From positions 1 through 64,000 of the forward strand of contig NZ_BBXD01000017.1 in the NCBI RefSeq assembly GCF_001570545.1: DNA of 64,000 bases. The letters are read 5' to 3'. This document shows, in pieces, positions 1 through 8,129 of the stretch (positions are counted from its first letter, which is position 1; every line of letters starts with the position of its first letter). The notes under the pieces are model-generated. The model was not told the DNA's origin. It saw nothing but the letters and a program-made list of their open reading frames with translations, and made no database searches. Both the position numbers and the translations under genes were made by a program. This DNA comes from Herbidospora mongoliensis. GTDB taxonomy: Bacteria > Actinomycetota > Actinomycetes > Streptosporangiales > Streptosporangiaceae.

Positions 1-480
1 GACGTCCCGGATCTTGTCGATCAGCAGCGGATCGGTGGAGATCTTGAAGTCCTCGCTCCGCCACGGCTGCAGCCCGAACGCCTTCCAGATCCGCTGCACG
101 CTGGTCGGGGAGATCCCGACCTGTTTGGCCAGTTCCCGCTTGGACCAGTGGGTGGAACCTTCGGGCACCTCCTCCAGGGTGCGGACGACGACCTGTTCGA
201 CCTGAGCGTCGCTGATCGAGCGGGGCACGCCGGGGCGCGGTTCGTCGGACAGGCCGTCCAGGCGCCGGGCCAGGAACCGTGACCGCCACCGGCTGACGGT
301 GTTCCTGGCCACCCCTAATCGCGCCGCCACCGCCAGGATGCTGCGGCCTTCCGCGCACTCCAGCACGATCCGCGCCCGCATGGCCAGGCCTTGCGCGGTC
401 GATCGCCGTTTCGCCCAGTTCTCCAACGTCGACCGCTCGGCCTGCGACAGCACCAGCGGCGTCAACCGGTTGTCACTCAC
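1..480 (-). CDS. IS630-family transposase, N-terminal part (runs off window)
   Basis: The minus-strand frame is open for 160 codons from GTG at 480 (GTG at 486 is an alternative start) and leaves the window at its left edge. The product starts VSDNRLTPLVLSQAER and carries the tandem helix-turn-helix modules of IS630/Tc1-mariner transposases: one around GVARNTVSRWRSRFL, and a second around KRELAKQVGISPTSVQR followed by RIWKAFGLQPW. The catalytic DDE residues would lie outside the window, so activity cannot be judged. No terminal inverted repeat was identified in the 100 bases between it and the next gene. It is a mobile-element gene bordering chromosomal genes. Confidence 0.85.
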   Translation of the reverse strand, partial: MSDNRLTPLVLSQAERSTLENWAKRRSTAQGLAMRARIVLECAEGRSILAVAARLGVARNTVSRWRSRFLARRLDGLSDEPRPGVPRSISDAQVEQVVVRTLEEVPEGSTHWSKRELAKQVGISPTSVQRIWKAFGLQPWRSEDFKISTDPLLIDKIRDV

Positions 481-582
481 ACCCACCAGCACACCCCGGC
501 CACCGGCCGCTGTCACGCCTGAACCCACGATCTGAAACAGAACGCGACTCAGGTGGCGATACAAGCACTCAAGACCGGCTCA

Positions 583-1239
583 CTAGGCGATGTGGTAGCC
601 GATTCCGGGCGTTGTCGCGATGAGCGGCGGGTCGCCGAGTTTGCGCCGCAGTCGGCCTATCGTCACCGCGACGGTGTTCGTGAACCGGTCGGCGTTTTCG
701 TCCCATACCTGTTCGAGCAAGGTTTCGGCGCTCAGAAAGCCAGGGCTGGTCCGTAGCAGCGCCTCCAGCACGGCGAACTCCTTCACCGAGAGGACCAGTT
801 GTCGCCCGTCGCGAACGGCGATGCGGCGGACCGGGTCCAGTTCGATCCCGGCCGCGCGCAGCGTCCGGGGCCGCGCGTCAGGCTTGCGGCGGGCCAGGGC
901 GTGAACGCGCAGGACGAGTTCCGGGAAGTGGAAGGGCTTGGCGAGATAGTCGTCCGCGCCGAGGGTCAGCCCGCTGACCCGGTCGCCGGGCGCGCTCGCC
1001 GCGGTCAGCATCAGCACCATCGGCCGGGCCGCCCGGTCCGTAATCATTTGGCACACTGTGTCACCGTGCAGGCCGGGCAGATCCCGATCCAGGACCACCA
1101 CGTCGTACGAGGCGAGGTCGAGCTTGGCTGCGGCGGCCAGCCCATCGTGGGCGAGGTCGACGGCCATCCCTTGGTCGCGCAGCCCTTCGGCGATCACTTC
1201 GGCCAGGGCGTGATCGTCTTCGACGACGAGGACCCTCAT
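583..1239 (-). CDS. OmpR/PhoB-type response regulator
   Basis: 218-residue DNA-binding response regulator. The receiver domain starts MRVLVVEDDHALAE with the acidic pocket, has the phospho-acceptor aspartate in VVVLDRDLPG, the conserved Thr/Ser in LMLTAAS and the lysine in DDYLAKPF. The C-terminal winged helix (about residues 125-218) shows LSVKEFAVLEALL, the recognition region TVAVTIGRLRRKL and the terminal GIGYHIA hairpin. A longer upstream frame exists, but ATG at 1239 puts the receiver domain at the N-terminus and gives an ATGA overlap with the kinase gene, so the two are translationally coupled. Its likely targets include itself and the divergent membrane gene at 2453, which is inferred from position. 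Confidence 0.93.
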   Translation of the reverse strand: MRVLVVEDDHALAEVIAEGLRDQGMAVDLAHDGLAAAAKLDLASYDVVVLDRDLPGLHGDTVCQMITDRAARPMVLMLTAASAPGDRVSGLTLGADDYLAKPFHFPELVLRVHALARRKPDARPRTLRAAGIELDPVRRIAVRDGRQLVLSVKEFAVLEALLRTSPGFLSAETLLEQVWDENADRFTNTVAVTIGRLRRKLGDPPLIATTPGIGYHIA

Positions 1240-2366
1240 GCCGCCACCGGCACCCTGGCAACCGGAAGCATGATTGACACGCGCAGGCCACCCCCGGGCC
1301 GGGCGAGCAGCACGAGCCGGCCCCTGTGCGCGGCGGCGACCGCGGCCACAATGGACAGACCCAGTCCGGAGGAGCCGGTACGCTCGACCCCGAGCCGCTC
1401 GAACGGCTGCGTCAGCCGGTCGACCTCCCGCTGGTCGAGGAGGCACCCGCCGGTCTCGACGGCCAACACCATCTGCGCCTCGCCCGCGGACCCGGTGATC
1501 TCGATCCATCCGCCGTCCTCGTTGTGCGTCACGGCGTTGTCCACGACGTTGCCCACAAGCCGCGCCAGCAGTGCCGGGCTGCCCTGGATCGCCATCCGCG
1601 GTGGCACGTCCACCGTCACGCTCAGCCCTTTGGCCCGCATGTCGGCAAACCTTTCGCGCAGCGCCGCGCCGATGAGGTCGCCAAGCTCGACCGGGACGGT
1701 GTCCGCAAGCGCGCCGTGCTGCGCCCGGGCCAGCACGAGGAACCCGTCGAGCAGGTGATCGACCCGATCCAGCTGCGTACGCACCCGGTCCGCAAGCGTC
1801 ACCGTCGAGGCGGCCGGGTCGGGTTTGGCGACCGCGACGTCCAGCGACGCGCGCATCGTCGCCAGCGGCGTGCGCAGCTCGTGGGAGGCGTTGGCGACGA
1901 AGCGGCGCTGCGCGGCGAACGACGCCTCCAGCCGTTCGAGCAGCTCGTCGATGGTGTCGGCGAGGTCTTTCACCTCGTCGGCAGGGCCGGTGACGGCCAG
2001 CCGCCGGTCCAGGCTGTCGGCGGAGATGCGCCGCGTGGCGCTCGTGATGAGTCGCAACGGCCTCAGCACGCGCCTGGCCAGCACTCGCCCGAGCAGCAGC
2101 GAAACGACCGCCATCACGGCCAGCGCAATCAACGCGCCGGCCAGGAGTTGGCGGGTCTGCTGCTCGTGCACGGCGGCCAGCTGCTCCTCCAGCTGCCAGA
2201 TGCGCTGCTGCGCCTGGCCGGAGGGATCCCCAGCGGGGCCGTTGCTCTTGCGGTCACGGGAAAACAGGAAGGTCAGGCCCAGTAGGCCGAAGCCCGAAAG
2301 GAGGAACACGACGGCGTACAAGATGGTGAACCGTAGCCCGACGGTCCCGCTGCGCAGCCCGATCAT
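1236..2366 (-). CDS. Two-component sensor histidine kinase (HAMP, HisKA, HATPase)
   Basis: 376-residue membrane kinase, read from ATG at 2366 (MIGLRSGTVGLRF). A longer frame would run into the divergent gene. One transmembrane helix lies near residues 9-31 and a second near 75-97, with a short charged helical segment between them. A HAMP linker (VLRPLRLITSATRRIS) follows, then the phospho-acceptor box HASHELRTPLATM, the N box NVVDNAVTHN and the G box GSSGLGLSIV. The small sensor loop suggests it senses a membrane-proximal signal, possibly through a partner. It is the partner of the response regulator that overlaps its stop codon. Confidence 0.93.
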   Translation of the reverse strand: MIGLRSGTVGLRFTILYAVVFLLSGFGLLGLTFLFSRDRKSNGPAGDPSGQAQQRIWQLEEQLAAVHEQQTRQLLAGALIALAVMAVVSLLLGRVLARRVLRPLRLITSATRRISADSLDRRLAVTGPADEVKDLADTIDELLERLEASFAAQRRFVANASHELRTPLATMRASLDVAVAKPDPAASTVTLADRVRTQLDRVDHLLDGFLVLARAQHGALADTVPVELGDLIGAALRERFADMRAKGLSVTVDVPPRMAIQGSPALLARLVGNVVDNAVTHNEDGGWIEITGSAGEAQMVLAVETGGCLLDQREVDRLTQPFERLGVERTGSSGLGLSIVAAVAAAHRGRLVLLARPGGGLRVSIMLPVARVPVAA

Positions 2367-2452
2367 GTCTCCAGCATGCCCTGGAGGACTTAACAACAGC
2401 ATGACAACGCCGCTTCGGGCCGCGTTATGGGCCGATCTGTAGAACCGACGCC

Positions 2453-3931
2453 ATGTCAACGACCCAACCCATGCGATCCGAGTGGACCGCGTTTCGTCGC
2501 CCAGGCAGGCTGATCGCCCTGGCCGCCGCCGGGCTCATCGTGATCGCGGTGGGCCTGCTGCTCGCCGCCGGCAACCGCTCGGACTGCGGCGGTCCCTGCC
2601 CGGAACTTGTCTCTGGCGGCGGAGTCGTCGTCAGAGACAAGTTCTCGTTCCTCCATCGCGACCTGGGCCGCGAGGGCAGCATCACGGTCCGGCTCACCTC
2701 GATGACCGGGACGATCACCTATCCGCCGCCGAACCACGACCAGATCGTGCCCGGGCTGGTGCCGTGGGCGAAAGCCGGCATCCTCATCAAGGACGGTGTG
2801 CGGCCGGGCTCGCAGTACGCGGCGCTCCTGATGACCGGCAGCCACGGCGTACGGTTCCAGTACAACTACACGCACGACCTCGCCGGACGCGCAGGTGGCG
2901 TCTCGGAGCAGTCCCCTCGCTGGCTGCGCCTGACCCGCTCGGGCGACAACATCACCGGCGCCGAGTCCACCGACGGCAAGCAATGGCACAACGTCGCCAC
3001 TTCGAAGCTCCACGGGCTGCCGGAAAACGTCCAGGTCGGCCTCTTCGCCACCTCCCCCAACGACCTCACACTCCGCAAGGTCGGTCTTGGCGCCACCATG
3101 GGGCAGGCCCGGCACACCCAAGCCGTCGGCGTCTTCGACAACGTCACCGTCGACGGTGCCGCCACCGGCAAGTGGCACAACGAACCGGTCGGCGGCGAGA
3201 TCAAAACGGACTGGGAGAGACAGCACCCGTCGGGAGCCGTGGAGAAGGATGGCGCCATCACGGTCAGCGGCAGCGGCGACATCAGGCCGCACAGCGACGA
3301 AAGTGTCAAGACCCTCCTGCTCGGGCTCCCAATCGGCCTGATCATCGTGCTCATCGTCGCGGCCCGCCACGGCACCCGCACAGCCCGCCAGACGCCATCC
3401 CGGCGAGTGATCGCCGCGCGGGCGACCATCCTCGGCGCGGCGACCTTCGCCACCGGCCTCGTGGCCGTCGGTATCCTCGTGCCGACGGGTATGGCGATCC
3501 TGAAGGGCAACGGCATCGCGGTATCGCCGCCGCCCTTCCTGACCGGCACCCGCGTGGTCGCCGGCCTCGCCGTCGCGCTCGCCCTCTGCGCGATCCTCAC
3601 CTTCGGACTCGGTCTGCGGCTGCGCCGCGGCTGGACAGCGATTCTCATCGGACTGTCACTGATCGCCCTGCCCTACACGATCGCCACGCTCCCGCTGCTG
3701 CCCGACCCCTTCTCGCAATGGTTGCTGCGGCTCACCCCCGCCGCCGGCTTCGCCGTCCAGCAGACGATGACAGAGTACCCGCACGTGACCGCGCACTACG
3801 CGCCGTCGGCAGGCTACTTCCCGCTCCCCTGGTGGGCCGGGCTCGCCCTACTCGGCGCCTACACACTGATCGTCATGTGGATCGCCCTCGGCCGGAAACC
3901 AGTCGCGGACACTGAAGCGGTCCGGGTCTGA
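2453..3931 (+). CDS. ABC-2-like membrane protein with large extracellular beta-type domain (orphan)
   Basis: 492 residues. It begins with MRSEWTAFRRPGR, the signature N-terminus of ABC-2 exporter permeases, then one transmembrane helix (about 20-40). A ~250-residue soluble region follows with DKFSFLHRDLG, YPPPNHDQIVPGLVPWAKAGIL and PRWLRLTRSGDNITG, resembling a concanavalin/DUF1349-type fold. About five transmembrane helices follow from residue ~288. The protein at 32198-33673 is a clear paralogue over its whole length. That paralogue has its own ATPase, but none sits next to this gene. It diverges from a two-component system and ends 9 bases before an insertion sequence, which may have removed downstream partners. 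ABC permease function is inferred. Confidence 0.75.
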   Translation: MSTTQPMRSEWTAFRRPGRLIALAAAGLIVIAVGLLLAAGNRSDCGGPCPELVSGGGVVVRDKFSFLHRDLGREGSITVRLTSMTGTITYPPPNHDQIVPGLVPWAKAGILIKDGVRPGSQYAALLMTGSHGVRFQYNYTHDLAGRAGGVSEQSPRWLRLTRSGDNITGAESTDGKQWHNVATSKLHGLPENVQVGLFATSPNDLTLRKVGLGATMGQARHTQAVGVFDNVTVDGAATGKWHNEPVGGEIKTDWERQHPSGAVEKDGAITVSGSGDIRPHSDESVKTLLLGLPIGLIIVLIVAARHGTRTARQTPSRRVIAARATILGAATFATGLVAVGILVPTGMAILKGNGIAVSPPPFLTGTRVVAGLAVALALCAILTFGLGLRLRRGWTAILIGLSLIALPYTIATLPLLPDPFSQWLLRLTPAAGFAVQQTMTEYPHVTAHYAPSAGYFPLPWWAGLALLGAYTLIVMWIALGRKPVADTEAVRV

Positions 3932-3979
3932 TGGAGGCTCTGATGTTCCCCGTGTTGGGCGGAGTCGGGTTGCTGGACT

Positions 3980-4789
3980 CTATGCCGGTTGGCGGGTTGG
4001 GTAGAGCATCTCGTATTCGACGGGTGTGCGCATGCCCAGGGCGCTGTGGCGGCGTTGGCGGTTGTGGAAGATCTCGAGGTATTCGAAGATCGCGTTGGCG
4101 AGTTCGATGCGGGTCCTCCAGCGCCGGCGGTTGAGGAGTTCGACCTGCATGCGGCCCCAGAAGGACTCGATGACGGCGTTGTCGAAGCAGTCGCCGATGG
4201 ACCCCATGGAGGGGACGAGTCCGGAGTCTTGGGCGCGGCGGGTGAACGCCCAGGAGGTGAATTGCGTCCCATGATCGGAGTGGATCAGCGCACCCGGGTG
4301 CGGGGTGCGGTTGTGGATGGCCATCCCGAGCGCGTTGGTCACCAGCGCGGAGGTCTGGGTGGAGTCGATGGACCAGCCCACCACGCGGCGGGAGTAGACG
4401 TCCAGGACGACGCAGCGGTAGACCTTGCCTTCGCGGGTGGGGTGCTCGGTGATGTCGGTGACCCATAACGTGTTGGGTGCGTCCCGGTGGAGGTCCCGGT
4501 CGACCAGGTCGGCGGCGGTGGGGACCTGCTGGACCGGCCGGCGCCCTCGCGGGTTGCCGGGCAGGCCGCGGATGCCTTGGCGCTGCATCAGCATTTCGAC
4601 CGTGTGGTAGGCGAGGATCAGGCCGCTGCCGAGTTTGAGCTCGGCGTGGACGCGCCGCGATCCGTAGGTGCCGCGGGAGGCGGCGTGGATCTGCCGGATC
4701 CGCTCGGTCAGCCACGCGTGACGCAGCGACCGGGGTGACGGGGGCCGGTTCCGCCAGGCGAAGTAGCCCGATTCGGAGACGTTCAGCAC
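3980..4789 (-). CDS. IS3-family transposase OrfB (integrase core), probably frame-disrupted
   Basis: 269 residues from GTG at 4789: VLNVSESGYFAWR, HTH_21-like segment RIRQIHAASRGTYGSRRVHAEL, then an rve integrase core. Catalytic triad is visible as LWVTDIT, IHSDHGTQF and the glutamate in IESFWGRMQVELL. In related elements this frame is entered from orfA by a -1 ribosomal slip. Here the -1 frame after the slip region near 4855 runs RRFEAIAVMADEACRSR and then stops, while the true orfB frame upstream (GLPVQVACRVLNV) is closed off by a TGA. The pattern looks like loss of one GGCC from a GGCCGGCC. OrfB could only be made by internal initiation, so the element is probably inactive (inference). Confidence 0.85.
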   Translation of the reverse strand: MLNVSESGYFAWRNRPPSPRSLRHAWLTERIRQIHAASRGTYGSRRVHAELKLGSGLILAYHTVEMLMQRQGIRGLPGNPRGRRPVQQVPTAADLVDRDLHRDAPNTLWVTDITEHPTREGKVYRCVVLDVYSRRVVGWSIDSTQTSALVTNALGMAIHNRTPHPGALIHSDHGTQFTSWAFTRRAQDSGLVPSMGSIGDCFDNAVIESFWGRMQVELLNRRRWRTRIELANAIFEYLEIFHNRQRRHSALGMRTPVEYEMLYPTRQPA

Positions 4790-4826
4790 CCTGCAGGCGA
4801 CCTGGACCGGCAGGCCTCATCGGCCA

Positions 4827-5132
4827 TCACCGCGATGGCTTCGAACCGTCTTTTGGGGGCACCACCTCTCGCACCAGCTCGATCGCCCGATGGGTGACGG
4901 CCAGTTCGGTCTCCAGCTCCCGGATCCGTTTGCGGGCGGCCAGCAACTCAGCTTGCTCGGTCGTGGTCACTCCGGGGAGCCGCCCGGTGTCGATCAGGTC
5001 CTGCTTGCGCCAGACGTAGATCGTCTGCTCACTGATCCCCAGATCGCGGGCGATGTCCCGGACGGGCCGTCCGGCCTCGACCAGATCCAATACCTTGCGG
5101 CGAAACTCCGGCGGGTAGCCCCTGCGTGGCAT
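4827..5132 (-). CDS. IS3-family transposase OrfA (HTH)
   Basis: 101 residues from ATG at 5132 (MPRRGYPPEFRRKVLDLV), preceded by GAAGAGG. Typical HTH_Tnp_1 domain with RDIARDLGISEQTIYVWRKQ as the DNA-binding helix pair, then a leucine-zipper helix (LLAARKRIRELETELAVTHRAIELV). It ends VVPPKDGSKPSR. The bases CCCCCAAAAG just before the end form a plausible -1 slip site for making OrfAB. The damage downstream is described under orfB. Confidence 0.88.
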   Translation of the reverse strand: MPRRGYPPEFRRKVLDLVEAGRPVRDIARDLGISEQTIYVWRKQDLIDTGRLPGVTTTEQAELLAARKRIRELETELAVTHRAIELVREVVPPKDGSKPSR

Positions 5133-5204
5133 GCCGACCTCTTCTCGAGGGGTCCATGGCATACAAGTCAAGCAAAGCGACTCCACGGAAGCCGGGGAAC
5201 ATCA

Positions 5205-5499
5205 CCACCCGCCCGCACTCAGCCCTCGGCGGGCGACCGCCCATCAGCCGACTGTCACCAAGTCCATGACCGAGTACAGCCAGACCTGCCCATTTCGGCC
5301 AGCGCCACGAGCCCCGGTCGGGGTGGTGCGCATACGCGGGCACAGTCCAGGCATCGTTCGCGGGGGCTGTCCCTACCGGGCACGGGCGCCCCAGCCGTAC
5401 CGCTCATACGCCTGCCCGCCGGATTCTGTGATCAATCAAGCCACCGAATGATGGGTGACGCAATCCCCACAACAGCACCCGTATCCCAGAGGATCAGTC
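5205..5499. other. Intergenic region, no gene recognised
   Basis: About 295 bases between the IS3 right end and the lipoprotein hydrolase. All frames are short and none resembles a known protein. The last bases hold the hydrolase ribosome-binding site (AGAGGA about 7 bases before ATG at 5500). Confidence 0.6.
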
Positions 5500-6435
5500 A
5501 TGTCCCCCATCACGCCCAACCGCCGGTCCGTCAACCGGGCGCTGCCGACCCTTGCTCTGCTGGCTGTGACTGTCGGTGCCGTCACGGCCTGCAGTGACCC
5601 GGGCTCCGCCTCCAAGCCCTCGATCTCTCCGTACGCCACCTCATCCGTATCACCCGAGACCAGCCAGGTAGCCGGAGCGAAGCTGCACATGATCGACAAT
5701 GACGGTCACCGAGTGGCGTTCTACGTCACCCAGGGCAACAGCTCCACCATCGTCCTGGATTCGGGCGGCGGCGAGTCCTCCTCACAATGGAAGGACATCG
5801 TTCCCCGGCTTCACGAAGCCACCGGAGCCACCGTCATCACCTATGACCGGGCCGGTCTCGGCAAGAGCGACGTGGTGCCCGGCAGGTGGAAGGTTGAGAG
5901 CGCTGTCAGCGACCTCAAGACGGGGCTCAAGCAACTGGGCATCACCAAGGACGTGACCCTGGTGGCCCACTCCCAGGGCGGCGAGATCGCGAACCACCTC
6001 GCCCAGGACAACCCCGAGATGCTCTCCGGTGCGGTCCTGGTCGACGCCAATCTCCCTCAATTCTTCACCGACGAGGAGATTCCCCGCCTTGTAGCCGCGA
6101 CCCAGCCGGAGGTCGACGCGGCCAGGAAGAACCCCGAGAAGCCGGAGAACCGCCAGCTCATCTCCACTGCGGAGGGCTTCGCCGCAGCGCACGAGGCGTT
6201 CCACAAGGTGACGTGGCCTGACTCGGTGCCGGCGACGGTCATCGTCTCGGAGAAGACTCCGTTCGAGGGGTCTCCTCTGGACGCCCAGCGCTGGCGTGAT
6301 GCCGCCGTTTCGTTCGTCCGGGCGGCGCCCAACCGAAAGCTCGTCACCGCCGAGGGCACGTCCCACGAGGTGCCGACGGAACGTCCCGACCTTGTGGTCA
6401 AGGAGATCGAGGACATGTTCGCCACACAGCACTGA
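5500..6435 (+). CDS. Alpha/beta-hydrolase lipoprotein
   Basis: 311 residues from ATG at 5500, chosen because AGAGGA precedes it; an upstream in-frame TTG lacks a site. N-terminus RRSVNRALPTLALLAVTVGAVTACS is a lipoprotein signal peptide with lipobox VTAC, so the protein is probably anchored outside the membrane. The fold begins near residue 60: oxyanion-region GGGES, YDRAGLGKSD, nucleophile elbow AHSQGG, and the catalytic histidine in EGTSHEVPTERP. The acid is likely the aspartate in LVDANLP or a later one. The substrate is unknown; an esterase, lipase or peptidase would fit. It stands alone, followed by a structured non-coding stretch. Confidence 0.85.
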   Translation: MSPITPNRRSVNRALPTLALLAVTVGAVTACSDPGSASKPSISPYATSSVSPETSQVAGAKLHMIDNDGHRVAFYVTQGNSSTIVLDSGGGESSSQWKDIVPRLHEATGATVITYDRAGLGKSDVVPGRWKVESAVSDLKTGLKQLGITKDVTLVAHSQGGEIANHLAQDNPEMLSGAVLVDANLPQFFTDEEIPRLVAATQPEVDAARKNPEKPENRQLISTAEGFAAAHEAFHKVTWPDSVPATVIVSEKTPFEGSPLDAQRWRDAAVSFVRAAPNRKLVTAEGTSHEVPTERPDLVVKEIEDMFATQH

Positions 6436-6563
6436 CCCCGCACCTCAAGCCAACGTCGTCTGCGGCCACGCACTGCGACCCCATGGGGCCGGTGTGAGTG
6501 ACCACGTAGGAGACCGAGAGGCTAGGGCTGTATACCGCAGCACAGATCTTTGATCTGCCCAGA

Positions 6564-6589
6564 GTTCGAGTAAGCGACCGTTAGCTCCA
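6564..6589. repeat. 26-bp direct repeat, left copy
   Basis: Identical to 7940-7965 except for one T/C difference (position 6581 versus 7957). Core: TTCGAGTAAGCGACCG. The pair brackets the toxin-antitoxin genes; see the matching entry. Confidence 0.85.
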
Positions 6590-6601
6590 CTCGCTCGGGA
6601 T

Positions 6602-6642
6602 GGCCCGTGGTTGTTGCCCCTTCGGGGCACCGGCCACGGGCC
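6602..6642. terminator. Two-tier stem-loop, possible terminator
   Basis: Outer arms GGCCCGTGG (6602-6610) and CCACGGGCC (6634-6642) are perfectly complementary; inner arms GCCCC (6616-6620) and GGGGC (6624-6628) close a TTC loop. It has no downstream T-run, as is common in high-GC actinomycetes. It could end transcription of the hydrolase or be part of an RNA from the islet. Confidence 0.5.
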
Positions 6643-7092
6643 TCTCTCGTTCGTGCATACGGGGGGACGACCCCCGAACCCCCCGATATCGAGAGGGCTG
6701 CGCCCCCTTCGCGCGCCCCCTGGCCGCCGACGCATCCCGGCGTCGCTGTCGCTCCGGATCGCTGCGCTCCTGGCCAGGGCTCCGCCCCTCGCGCTCCCTG
6801 GCAAGGCCTCGCTTCGCTCGGGTTGAGCTCGCTTCGCTCGAATGAGGGGCTCCAAGCCGCACCACAGGGTTTGGGAAACAAGCCCGGCGAAGGCTTGCGT
6901 TGCTCGTCCTGAATGTCCACGAGACGGCACAATGTCGGCGTTCCCAAGACGGGGCTCGCTGCGCTCGGATGAGCGACCTCCAGCCCGGGCCGGGCCTCTG
7001 TGAAGCGGTTGCTTCTCTTTGGGGTGACGCGACCGCCGTCGGCGGGTTTAATTGTTAGCGTGGTACGGGGTGGTACGGAGGGAGGGCGAGTG

Positions 7093-7380
7093 ATGAGCGG
7101 GAAGTCTCAGCCAGTGGACGTCAGCGTGCGGCAATTCGTCAGTGACTCGGGAAGCGTGACGCGAGGACTGCGGCGAGGGCAGCGGTATGTGCTGACGATC
7201 AATGGCGAGCCCCTCGCCGATGTTGTTCCCATCAAGCGTCGGCGTGCTGTGCCCATGACGGAGGTACTGGCGATCTTCGCCGGCGCGCCTGCCCTGGATG
7301 TCGATGAGCTGCGCGCGGATCTGGACGCCGGTATCGATCAAGGGTTGCCTGACGATCCGCTGGAGGGGACCGGTCTGTGA
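7093..7380 (+). CDS. Antitoxin of a VapBC-type module (Phd/YefM-like)
   Basis: 95 residues from ATG at 7093 with GGAGGGCGAG just upstream. N-terminal DNA-binding/dimerisation part: VDVSVRQFVSDSGSVTRGLRRGQRYVLT then INGEPLADVVPIKRRR, the usual Phd/YefM beta-strand followed by a basic turn. The acidic C-terminal tail (DVDELRADLDAGIDQGLPDDP) would wrap and inhibit the toxin. The stop codon overlaps the toxin's GTG by four bases (GTGA). Such antitoxins autorepress their operon; the operator was not located. Confidence 0.88.
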   Translation: MSGKSQPVDVSVRQFVSDSGSVTRGLRRGQRYVLTINGEPLADVVPIKRRRAVPMTEVLAIFAGAPALDVDELRADLDAGIDQGLPDDPLEGTGL

Positions 7381-7799
7381 GACATGAGGAAGGCGTACTG
7401 GACACGAACATCGTGGCTGTGCTGTCTCTCTATGAAGCAGCTGAACTTCCGCAGGCGGGTCTCATCACCGCTGTGACCCTCGGTGAGCTGTCAGATGCGC
7501 CGCATGCGACGACCGATCCGATCAGGCGTGCTCGACGTATGGCGGTTCTTCAGCATGTAGAGGCCACATTCGACGCGCTGCCCTATGACGACGAAGCCGC
7601 GCGTATGTACGGCCAGATCTGTGCGGCCGTCCGCGCGGCCGGCCGACAGCCGCGTAGCAGGGCGGCCGATCTGATGATCGCTGCGATCGCCGCGAGCAAC
7701 GGGCTTCCCCTGTATACAGCCAATCCGAAGGACTTCGTCGGGCTCGACGGCATGGTGGAAATCGTGGCTGTGTCGCGGCCTCCGGATGCCACCGCGTGA
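7377..7799 (+). CDS. VapC-type PIN-domain toxin (ribonuclease)
   Basis: 140 residues from GTG at 7377. PIN-domain acidic residues are visible: VLDTNIV near the start, the glutamate in AVTLGELSDA, the aspartate in RSRAADLMIAAIAA, and the last strand LPLYTANPKDF. Proteins of this family cut RNA, often tRNA, with Mg2+ when released from the antitoxin. It is translationally coupled to the antitoxin and lies inside the 26-bp direct repeats, so it may be cargo that stabilises a small mobile islet. Confidence 0.9.
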   Translation: MRHEEGVLDTNIVAVLSLYEAAELPQAGLITAVTLGELSDAPHATTDPIRRARRMAVLQHVEATFDALPYDDEAARMYGQICAAVRAAGRQPRSRAADLMIAAIAASNGLPLYTANPKDFVGLDGMVEIVAVSRPPDATA

Positions 7800-7939
7800 T
7801 TTCCCCGAAGTTGGCTGGTGATCGCAAGGGGAGGCGAACTCGCCAAGAACGGGGAGCAAAAGTACTCAACTGACTGTGGTGGGACGACCACAAATGCGTC
7901 ACTTCACATGCTTCCGCAGCTCCGCAAGCGAGGCTTTGT

Positions 7940-7965
7940 GTTCGAGTAAGCGACCGCTAGCTCCA
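7940..7965. repeat. 26-bp direct repeat, right copy
   Basis: Second copy, 25 of 26 bases identical to 6564-6589 and 1376 bases away. The right copy sits six bases before a GntR fragment that has no N-terminus of its own, so the repeat may mark a recombination junction (attachment-site-like). Confidence 0.8.
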
Positions 7966-7970
7966 GGTGT

Positions 7971-8075
7971 ATGAGGACAGACATCAAGGGGCAGATCGAG
8001 CGTGAAAAGCTCACTGCCGACGACCGGGTGCCATCTGTCCTTGGGCTACAGGAGATCTACGGCATCGCCACGGGC
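7971..8075 (+). pseudogene. Remnant of a GntR-family regulator (wHTH only)
   Basis: ATG at 7971 reads RTDIKGQIEREKLTADDRVP, then SVLGLQEIYGIATG. This matches the beginning of a GntR winged helix (IRxQIExGxLxPGDRLPSxxxLxxxYGIAxxT). Similarity starts a few codons inside the domain, right after the 26-bp repeat, and ends near 8075; the frame then drifts into unrelated sequence antisense to the kinase gene. GntR proteins of this type often regulate actinomycete conjugative elements, so this is probably debris of an integrated element. Confidence 0.6.
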
Positions 8076-8129
8076 CAGAGATGCACCCGGACCTGCCGGG
8101 TCGCGGGCGGCAGGTCCGTCGGGTTCTCG

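Larger units (their letters stand above)
3941..5204. mobile_element. IS3-family insertion sequence with imperfect inverted ends
   Basis: A 1264-bp element. The left end at 3941 reads TGATGTTCCCCG and the complement of the right end at 5204 begins with the same 12 bases. Matching continues intermittently for about 45 bases, including GGAGTCG and a shared TATGCC. Between the ends lie orfA (4827-5132) and orfB (3980-4789) on the minus strand, as in IS3/IS150-type elements. I could not find a matching 3-4 base target duplication (flanks CTC on the left, CCA on the right), so it may have rearranged since insertion. Confidence 0.8.
6436..7092. other. 657-base structured non-coding stretch
   Basis: No convincing gene. 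It contains a short hairpin (CAGATC-TTT-GATCTG, 6543-6557), a 26-bp direct-repeat copy (6564-6589), a long two-tier hairpin (6602-6642), and a run of short GC-rich words such as GCTTCGCTCG repeated at 6812-6842. Open frames here are short and have atypical arginine-rich translations. The composition resembles non-coding segments of actinomycete integrated elements (inference). Confidence 0.5.
7800..8129. other. Non-coding stretch with repeat copy and GntR remnant
   Basis: 330 bases between the toxin stop and the phosphotransferase stop. It contains the right 26-bp repeat (7940-7965) and a GntR-type gene fragment (7971-8075), both annotated separately. No complete gene is seen. Confidence 0.6.

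Noticed and set aside
6561-6575. tRNA-like T-loop word GTTCGAG in the direct repeats
   Set aside because: No acceptor or anticodon arms pair around either copy. No tRNA is supported.
6445-6947. Overlapping minus-strand open frames in the structured region after the hydrolase
   Set aside because: Translations are Arg/Gly/Ser-rich with no domain or ribosome-binding site. The hairpins and short repeated words fit non-coding DNA better.
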